DNA of 64,000 nt from contig CM060694.1 in NCBI GenBank assembly GCA_030686995.1, positions 92,595,844-92,659,843 of the forward strand. The letters are read 5' to 3'. Position numbers and translations under genes: made by a program. The notes below the pieces were generated by a model that did no database searches, had not been told where the DNA came from, and saw only the letters and a list, made by a program, of their open reading frames with translations. How positions within the stretch are numbered: the stretch's first letter is position 1; each line of letters opens with the position of its first letter. Shown in pieces: positions 55,830-64,000 of this stretch. The DNA comes from Artemisia argyi. Lineage: Eukaryota > Streptophyta > Magnoliopsida > Asterales > Asteraceae.

Positions 55830-58465
55830 GGCCCCCTTAATTATAAGGGGCGGTCCCATTAATTTTAATGGGGGCGGCCTTGATTTAAGGGGACCGGCCA
55901 CGCTCCTCTGTCAGAATTTATTGCCTATAAATACCACCTTAATTATGGAATTTTGCTTTACCTTTTGCACGAAATTTTCAGATCTCAAACTCTCTAAACA
56001 TCCTCTAAAACCCTTTGATCATTTATATATTAATCCTTGTTTCAAGTGATTCAATCCCTTATCATCCATCCTCATCCAAAGTGCAAAAGAAGAACACTCC
56101 TTCTACAACTATGTAACAATTCGCATTTTCAGGTTAATTTCTATTCCCGAAAATTTCACTATTCATTTTTACTATTCACTTTCACTATTCATTTTCCAAA
56201 ATTTTATTTTTATTTCATATTCTCGTGTGATAAATCATTTCCATGATAAATTAAAAGTTTGACACTCATCAGATCATTTTCGTGAAAGTTATTAAGGAAA
56301 TACACGTTTAGGTTAAACGTCGTTTAAAAATCCTACGCACAACGAAAATCAACCGCGTTAATTTTCCCCGCATCAGATAAATGTTTGATACACTCATGAT
56401 TTATTTGAGAATTAATCATGACTAAGAAAAATATGACCAAATAAACCCTCGACCGTGAGAAACAGAAATTTACGTTTTTAAGCACTTTTACTTAGCCGTA
56501 ACCTTAGCCTATACCTGCACCGCGTTTCTGAGCCGATTTGAGTTTTCACATTTTTGGAAAAAGTCAACATATTTTTCCTCCTCCTTTGACCAAAAATCAT
56601 TCTTTGATTTTAGTAAATCATTCTTTGATTTTTAGGCTTACCGTTTTATGTCTAAAAGACATTAAATACCAACCGATACTAGACTGATCCCAAGCTAGAA
56701 ATTATAGGCCATTTTAATTCAATATAATCATATTAGAAAAATTACATTTTTCTATTCTCAATTTTACGCAACTTTCGTACGTTTTACGTTTTACGCATTT
56801 TAAACCTACGTTTCCAGCGTTTTTACGATCCATTAAACTTATCACTCATTTTTATAAGATAATAATGGGTATATTGATGAGTTTAATCATTCCTATAAGT
56901 TTTGTATTTTTACGATACCCGGTTTTACGTTTCATGATTTAAATACTTACAGTTAGCAATTAACGGGACCAAAACTCACTCCGTAAGACAAGATAGAAAA
57001 CTAGAACTCTTAACCTCCTTACTATTGCCTTAGGTGGCATTTTTGGCTAGTCACCATGAAAGATGGCTTAATCTTAACCATTGATCTCTAGGATGTTTAC
57101 AAGTGTAAACTTAACCATGGTTAAATTCTAACCCAATATATGGTTAACTATTTTTCTCATCCTATAAATAGCCAACTAGAAACACATAGAAAACTTGCAC
57201 CACACCTTCTTATAACCTTCAAGTCCTAAAACCTAAGGCACTTATCTTATATTTCATTAGAAAGTTAACTAGTTTTCAAAAGAAAACTAGTGTTTGATCT
57301 TCAATCTTGGAATTTTCTAAGAAAAGTTGTTATAACTTTAAAGTCTCCAAAAAGACGTAGTTATAATCTTCAAATAACCTCGGTTTATCAAAGATTGCAA
57401 ATCCTACATCAAATTCTTAGAAACTTTTGGTGATTCTCTTGAGTTTAAATCCAATCAAGTCACCTAAAACCTCATCACAAATCCTTCAAGAATACAAGGG
57501 TGTAGAAGGATTGCTAAAGTGAAGAGAAGTTGTCAATCAAAGTCCTTTCCTTACTAGTTACTTTCCTTCCTCTTAGAAAGCCTAAAGTTGTAAGCAAACC
57601 CTAACATACTCCTTGTTAAATATCATTTTCATGCTATTTATATTTCATTCATACTATATTTTGTCTTGTGATTATGTTCATGATGTATAAAAATGGGTAA
57701 AACAAGTTATTGTAAATAAATGTTAACTTATGTTAATTAAACAAGTAAACTAGTGACTTCCATGGTAAAATCTGATCAAAATGGTATAATTATGATATTG
57801 GACAATTACATATTATAGTAGAGGACTTAACAAGGAAACCATAACAATTTGAACCATTTAAGATGAGTACATGAGTAAAAAGTTATAGCTATTTGAAGTT
57901 ACTAAAACTTTACGGCAAAACTGCCTAAAAACCTTCTATGACAGAACATTAAACACGCAAAAAGAGGCCCTTCTGGTCCGTTTCACGAAAAAGTTAAAGC
58001 ACGAAAGTTGTCCGGAATGATGTTTTCTTCAAAAACTCAGGAGCACGTATCCAGAAAACCAATAACGAATGAGATTTTTTTTAGTTTCTTAACAGCTATT
58101 TTATATACCTAAGTTACTATATAATAGTTATGGTTTAATAAGACCAAGAGGTCTAATGACCTAAAAGCCAAGACCACAACCATGGCTAAAGCCAAGGTTG
58201 AGTCTCAAGACCATGGAACAATGAACAAGGTCACGGCAAGGCCATGACTAATGACCATATAAACTTACATAGGCGAAAACATGAGCTAAAGAGTTAGCGA
58301 TAACTTAAACATGCAATTTGGATCTACTCCATCTAAAGAACCATGAGATCTTACAAGTAATTGTCAAACAAGATTTAAGAAACTCATTCTAATAACAATC
58401 TTCATCCAAAAGTAAACTTTCCTAAGTTTATTCAAATATTGGACATGTAACTTTTCGGATCAAAA

Positions 58466-58528
<63 letters not shown>

Positions 58529-59604
58529 TTTATCAAATACAATAGTAGGGAGCCTCATGTGAGGAGTTTATTAAGTAAGCCGTCGAGATGAGTTGTGGAT
58601 TTACGAATTAAAGTGTCCTGGCTCCTCGAACGTTTACTACATGACTTTTGAATTATGTCGGCCCGAACGGTAGTAAGCGATATATAAACTATACATGTTT
58701 CATATATATATATATATATATATATAGGCAATTCTTCATATTCTTTACTCCAATCCTAAGTCGCAACATTTTATTATAGGTTGCTCGTAGAAACCTTCGC
58801 GATTCGACTATGACATTCACTATTTGCTATATAACTTAAGGTGAGTTCATAGCCCCACTTTCCATTACTTAATTGTTTTACAAACCCTTGGGGGGAATAC
58901 ATGCTATTTTAAACCGAACACAATTCTTTGAAATTATATGCTACCTGATTGTTTTATTATTACTAAGTACCATCGTTGCTAAAACCAATATCCCTTATTA
59001 TGAACCATTTAATCACTAGTAATAGTGAGCGCGAGTATTGTGAATAGGCCTATTGGGATTGACGAATCCCATTTGTATTGACTAAGTTCAAACAAATGCA
59101 CTATATTTGAGATTTAGGTATGAAAGCAAAGTACCTACCGGGATAACTCCGCCGATTGATATTGGTACCTGCTAACGTTTTGGTGTCATGAGCTTAGTAT
59201 AATAATAACTGTTTTGTTTTCCAACCATGAGTATGAGTCTAATTAACTCATACTACCAACATATTGTGTTCCACTACTTAACAAACTCTATGAATATCAC
59301 TCAACCTTTGTGTTGACCTCTTAAGCATGTATTTCAGGTCCATGATGATCAAGGATGGCACGGAGGGGCACGGATATTCAAGAGGGCTATAAATTTTATT
59401 ATCATTCGAAAACTCATTTAATGTAAATTGTAAACATGGAACCATCTGAGACCTCATTTTGTAATCTCTGATATTTATATAATTTGAATGATAAATCTTT
59501 TAAAACGACTCAATTAGAGATCGTTTTCTATTATTATGACTGTTGTGCCGTCGAGTAACACCCAAGTTGAATTCCGTTGCATCATGAATTGTGGTTGTTA
59601 CCGA
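55830..59604 (+). mobile_element. long gypsy LTR (Tekay/Del-like), plus orientation; 5' limit unresolved
   Basis: The segment ends just before an initiator-Met primer binding site. It carries two TATA boxes (55926-55933, 57163-57170). Two short hairpins precede the first (CCCCTTA-ATTA-TAAGGGG 55833-55850; CCCATTAA-TT-TTAATGGG 55855-55872). There is a perfect hairpin with 10-bp arms at 57268-57291 (ACTAGTTTTC-AAAA-GAAAACTAGT) and a (TA)n tract (58468-58526). About 56289-58350 is repeated in inverse at 62035-64000. Length above 3.7 kb and the Met PBS suit Tekay/Del chromoviruses, but no coding domain is in the window, so the lineage is inference. Confidence 0.6.
58468..58526. repeat. TA microsatellite in the LTR
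   Basis: About 59 bases of TA repeat. A second shorter one lies at 58702-58726. Confidence 0.9.
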
Positions 59605-59605
59605 T

Positions 59606-59618
59606 TGGTACCAGAGCC
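59606..59618 (+). other. primer binding site (initiator Met-tRNA) of the gypsy element
   Basis: TGGTACCAGAGCC differs by one base from the plant Met PBS TGGTATCAGAGCC. It defines the right end of the plus-oriented LTR to within a few bases. Confidence 0.75.
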
Positions 59619-60300
59619 ATGGTTATAGAGAAACGGGTCTAATTGAGACCTAAACTTTAACTACAATTACAAGCAAAAACATTTTTATAGCCTTCCGCTA
59701 TAAAAATAATTGCATATTGATATATGTACCCTTAACATATGGACTTATTATGGACTTATTAAGCATTTTATAGCCTCTCCGTGCCTTCCATCCTCCAGAC
59801 GATTATGGACTTATTAAGCATTTTATACTACACAAACATAATTGCATATTGATATATGTACCCTTAACATAATTGAGCATTTCCCCGTAAGCATTTTATG
59901 CTACATGAACATATAAGTATATTGATATATACACACTAGGCATTCTACACTGCACGGACATATATAAGTATATTGATATATACATTCGAGTTATTTTCAA
60001 TCATTTTATCTAAACATATCTGCACATGCCTATTCTAGGGCATTTCGGCACAACCACATTCTCCCAACCATGTTCCTACTCCAGCATTTTATGTCCAAGA
60101 CGTTGTAACTAATTACAATGGTCTTTTCTATTTCCCGAACATTGTATGATACAATGGTCTTAATCATTTCTCAAATGTTTTGAGTCACACAATGGTCTAA
60201 CCTACTTCCCAGACATTGTGAATTGCACAATGGTCTAATCTACTTCCGAGACATTGTGATTTGCGCAATGGTCTCTGGAATTATTCCATCACCTCATCAA
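59619..60300 (+). repeat. gypsy leader with two families of tandem repeats
   Basis: About 59700-59980 holds repeats of GCATATTGATATATGTACCC, TTATTAAGCATTTTATA and TACATTC-like phrases. About 60110-60280 holds four to five units of roughly 45-50 bp (CACAATGGTCTAATCTACTT ... AGACATTGTG). No coding sequence. Confidence 0.7.
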
Positions 60301-61590
60301 TATTATTTCATATGATATCAAAAACCCATCACAATCTATCGATTTCAAAATAGAAATATGAGATTTCTAAAGGATAAACTAATCCATCATCTACAAAAGC
60401 TGAAGTTTCTCTACATTCATCAAAGTTTTCTTCTGAAACCTTCATTATTAAAATTTTGTGAGCCTAGCCAAGTATGGACTGTTTTAGAATTACTTAAAAC
60501 TTCCTTTCCACACATATCTACCCGTACTATCTTCTATGCAATGGAATGTGAAAACATAGGTTACAAGTCTTGTATGGGCGGGACTTGCAACTGAATGGTT
60601 TGACATCGCCTTTGTTTAGTGGACAGTTTCCCAAAAGCAACGGACATATCACAAGTATGCCTAATTTAGGTATATGAAAATTTTATCGAACCTCGGCTAA
60701 ATATAGACTAGTCACCTATATTTAACCTAGGGACAGTGAAACATAGTCTGACTAACTATGTTCGACTTAAAATTTTCAAATACTGGGAATAGTTGTACTA
60801 GGGTTATGCTCAGATTAATTTCCTACATGAACTCGATAAACCACCAGAATTCATTAAAACGATCTAGAGACACGATAGTGCCTTACCACTCAACAAGATC
60901 TTAACACCTTATTTGTACTGCCTAATTTCATTCTTGAGAGTTTTCACTTATAAGATAATCCGAACTACTATCTTGGGATAGTTATCAATTCTTCTCTTTA
61001 TCCCTTAGAAGTACTAGCCTGTTTAGGTCCTAAGGATACCATTCTGTCATAAACCTTTAAAATCTCTTAAAATTTTAAAGCAAACTTGACATCTCTACCA
61101 ATATTAATGTTAAGCATACACTACACACTTTTGTTCATCAACATATCACATCGTTATCTTCACAACCGTTGCAACCACAAGCTCATTAACAGATCTTGAT
61201 GCACTTTTAAAGCTCAAATTATCCTTAGTTACACCACAAGCACCCTCATCAGCTTTACAAGATTGAATATTCATCTTGTACTTTTGGAACACCAGTATCA
61301 TCTCGTAATACACTACCTTGTAACTCACCGGCTAATTATGAATGTTGTGTTGGGAATTCTTAAGTAGGATGATTTATAATTATTTGAATGGATTGGGATG
61401 CCTTTTCATTTAAATAAAGAAATTGTAAATCACCAAACCATAAGTTTATATTCCCCTATTTACATTGTTTGGGATGCCTCTCTATGTAAATAAAGAATTA
61501 TAAACAAGTGGGCTTATTTGTATCCGAAATAACATAAGTATGAAGTCAATAAACACTAGGTACAACAACAGATTACCTACTAGACTATGA
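60301..61590. other. no supported gene; decayed element interior
   Basis: A small frame at 60358-60594 (78 codons) has no recognised domain. TTGGGATGCCT with TAAATAAAGAA repeats at about 61388 and 61469. No gag or pol motif was found. Confidence 0.5.
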
Positions 61591-61905
61591 TTGCAACTAC
61601 TATCCCAATTTCCATTGATATTCAACTACTATCGATTACTAATGATATTCGACTACGATATTAATTTCCATTTATTCGATTCCTATGTCAATTGTTATTG
61701 TTGTTCAACTACTATATCAATTACTATTGATACTTGACAACTATATCAATTTCTATTTGATATTCAACTATATCAATTTCTGTACAACCACTATATCAAT
61801 TTCTATTAATATTCGACTGCTATATCAATTTCCTTTGATATTCGACTATTATTTGAATCTCTAGTAATATTCAACTATGTTATCAATCTCTATTGACACA
61901 CCATA
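61591..61905. repeat. degenerate ~30-bp tandem repeat array
   Basis: About ten units of the type TTCAACTACTATATCAATTT followed by CTATTGATA are arranged head to tail with variable spacing. Confidence 0.8.
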
Positions 61906-62034
61906 TTCTGAGACAAATCAATCTACATCACTGGTAATTCCAGACTCTAGTCCTCATAAGTAACCACACCTCTTCATCGACACTACTCCAACATATAACA
62001 CACATAGTCTTGTATGACCATTTTTCTTTGTATT

Positions 62035-64000
62035 AACTCATGGTTCTTTTAAGTGAAGTAGACCCAAATTGTTTGTTCAAGTTATCGTCAACTCCTTGTT
62101 TCATGTTTTCGCCTAAGTAAGTTTATATGGTCATTTAGTCATGGCCTTTCCATGACCTTTGGTCATTGTTCCATGGTCATGAGACTCAACCTTGGCTCTA
62201 GCCATGGTTGTGGTCTTGATTATAGGTCATAAGACCCCTTTGGTCTTCATAAACCATAACCTATATGTAATGACTTTGGTCTAAAAAATGGGCTGTTAAG
62301 AATTTGAAGAAATTATCACTCGGAAAGCGTTTTCAGGGCTCGAGCTTTTTTATTCCTGAACGAAAACGTCGTTCCAGACAACTTTCGTGTTTTAACTTTT
62401 TGATGAATCGAACCAGAAGGGTGACTTTCAAAAAGTCAGAATGCAAAACAGTATGGTTTAGGCAGTTTTGCCGAAAATCTTTGGTAACTTCAAATAGGCG
62501 TAACTTTTGACTCGTATACTCGTTTTAGGTGGTTCAAATTGCTATGGTTTCCTTGTTATGTCCTCTACTGTAATATGTAATGATCCAATATCATAATTTT
62601 ACCATTTTGATCAGGTTATACCAAGAAAGTCACTAGTTTACTTGTTTTATTAACTTGTCTTATCAATCATGTACAATAACTTGTTTTACTCACTTTTATA
62701 CATCATGGACATGAATACAAGACATAATATAGCATGAATAATATGTAAATAACATGAAAATGATTATTTAACAAGAAGCAAGTTAGGTTTTGGCTTACAA
62801 CTTTTGGCTTTCAAATAAGAAAGGAAGTTAACATGTAAGGATAGGACTTTGATAGACTTTTGCTTCAACCCACTTCACTTCAAGCAATCTTTCTACTCTT
62901 GTAATCTTGAAAGATGGATGATGAAAGTTGAGGTGACTTGAGTGGATTAAAACTCAAGAGAAATCACCAAGTATATGAGGTTATGGAAGTGTTTGATGAA
63001 TGATAACCTAACTAGGGTTTCTATCTTGAAGAAGCACTTGATCCTTGCTAGAAATTAGAAGAATTAAAGCTAAGTATGGAATGGTTATGGTGTTGGAGGT
63101 GTGGCGTTTAAATGAAGGGGAGGAGGGATTAAATATGAGCTTGAGGAGGTTACATGTGTTGACTTGTCAACACTTGGTCACCAAGTATAACACATGTATG
63201 CACCTTAAGGCTTCTTGCATGAGATTAAGACACACAAGGGTGTGACTCCCCCCCCCCCTATGGCGGTTCATATGCTTGGGGAACAAGGTGTGGACTTTTG
63301 ATGATATTATCCAAGCTTATGGAGCTAACCGTAAGTTGTTACGTCACAAAACGTAAAACCGGGTATCGTAAAAATACGAAACTTGGAGGAATGATTAAAC
63401 TTGTCAAAATACTCCATAATAAAATATAAAATGAGTGGTAGGTTCCATTGGGGTGGTAAAACCCTGCTAAAACTGAAAACACGGGTCTAAAACGCGTAAT
63501 ACGTAAAACGTACAAATATTGCGTAAAATTGAGAAAAGCAAAATGTTACTTTTCTAATAGGATAAAAATGATTTAAAATGACTTTTAATGTCTAGACTGG
63601 GCTCAGTCTAGTGTCGGTTGGTATTAAATGTCTTTTAGACATCAAACCATAAGCCTAAAACTCAAGGAATGACTTATAACATCAAGGGATGATTTTTGGT
63701 CAAAGGAGGAGGGAAAAATATGTTGACTTTTTGTAATAAGTTGAAAACTCAAATTGCCTTAGAAATGCGGTGCAGGTATAGGCTAAGGTTACGGCTGAGT
63801 AAAAACGCTTAAAACTGAAAATTCCAGTTTTTCACGGCCGAGGTTTATTTTTAGTCAGTTTTTTCTAAGTCACGATTAATTCTCAAATAAATCATGAGTG
63901 TGTCAAACATTTTTCCGATGCGGGGTCACTTAACGCGGTCGAATTTCGTTATGCGTAGAATTTCTGAATGACGTTTTACCCTAAAACGTGTAATTCCTTA
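62035..64000 (-). mobile_element. inverted copy of the gypsy LTR, 3'-truncated, runs off right edge
   Basis: Read on the minus strand from 64000, it aligns almost collinearly with 56289-58350. Shared blocks are TAGCCTATACCTGCACCGC, AAAAGTCAACATATTTTTCC, ACGATACCCGGTTTTACG, GATCAAAATGGTA-AATTATGATATTGGA, GGCAAAACTGCCTAAA, AAGACCACAACCATGGCTA and AAAGAACCATGAG. Similarity ends at about 62035, where the partner continues to its LTR end. The open frames 62304-62510 and 63045-63245 lie inside this LTR and are not called as genes. A C11 tract lies at 63248-63258. Confidence 0.75.

Noticed and set aside
60358..60594. Small protein of 78 codons
   Set aside because: No domain, no codon or context support, located in decayed gypsy interior.
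63045..63245. 66-codon frame near the right edge
   Set aside because: Antisense within the inverted LTR copy; the partner LTR does not conserve it.

Overview
The window is plant nuclear DNA. It is AT-rich, holds one intron-containing plant gene of the IQD family, and is otherwise dominated by LTR retrotransposons and fragments of a LINE, MITEs, a Helitron and other DNA-transposon pieces. The Ty1/copia family carrying a long extra reading frame after RNase H resembles elements I associate with Asteraceae (Tanacetum/Artemisia/lettuce type). That taxonomic guess is inference. No tRNA, rRNA, CRISPR array or bacterial-type operon was seen.

Left part (1-12 kb): a staircase of nested retroelements. 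A LINE (from 11996) was hit by a copia element (3' LTR ends at 11995). That copia was hit by a gypsy-like LTR (terminus 9394), that by a second gypsy-like LTR (terminus 8703), that by another copia (LTR 7711-8069, gag to integrase on the minus strand), and that by a third gypsy-like LTR (terminus 37). Every left partner lies outside the window.

Middle-left (12-26 kb): the broken LINE (endonuclease, reverse transcriptase, zf-RVT). Next is the only apparently functional gene, a five-exon IQD calmodulin-binding protein (minus strand, 450 aa). Then come a Stowaway-type MITE, a CACTA-like terminus, a decayed OTU-protease/GRF-zinc-finger pair, TG-rich repeats and a minisatellite.

Centre (26019-46481): one 20.5-kb composite. 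Its outer SIRE-like copia shell has long LTRs and a perfect 5-bp target duplication (GTCCT). It encloses a second copia (28210-41576) with coiled-coil, protease, integrase, RT-RNase H and a long extra ORF of unknown function (about 35.5-39.0 kb). It also encloses two gypsy-like LTR pieces placed tail to tail. All frames carry stops or frameshifts.

Right part (46.5-64 kb): a 310-bp Mutator-like MITE, a 4.65-kb Helitron with canonical ends carrying exon-like host fragments, and a 1.2-kb foldback element with a perfect 9-bp duplication built on an inverted 20-bp minisatellite. After a (TA)53 tract comes a long Tekay/Del-like gypsy LTR with its primer binding site. It faces an inverted copy of the same LTR family across a repeat-rich 3.7-kb spacer.

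Only the IQD gene is likely to make a host protein. The rest is a record of transposition, decay and deletion.
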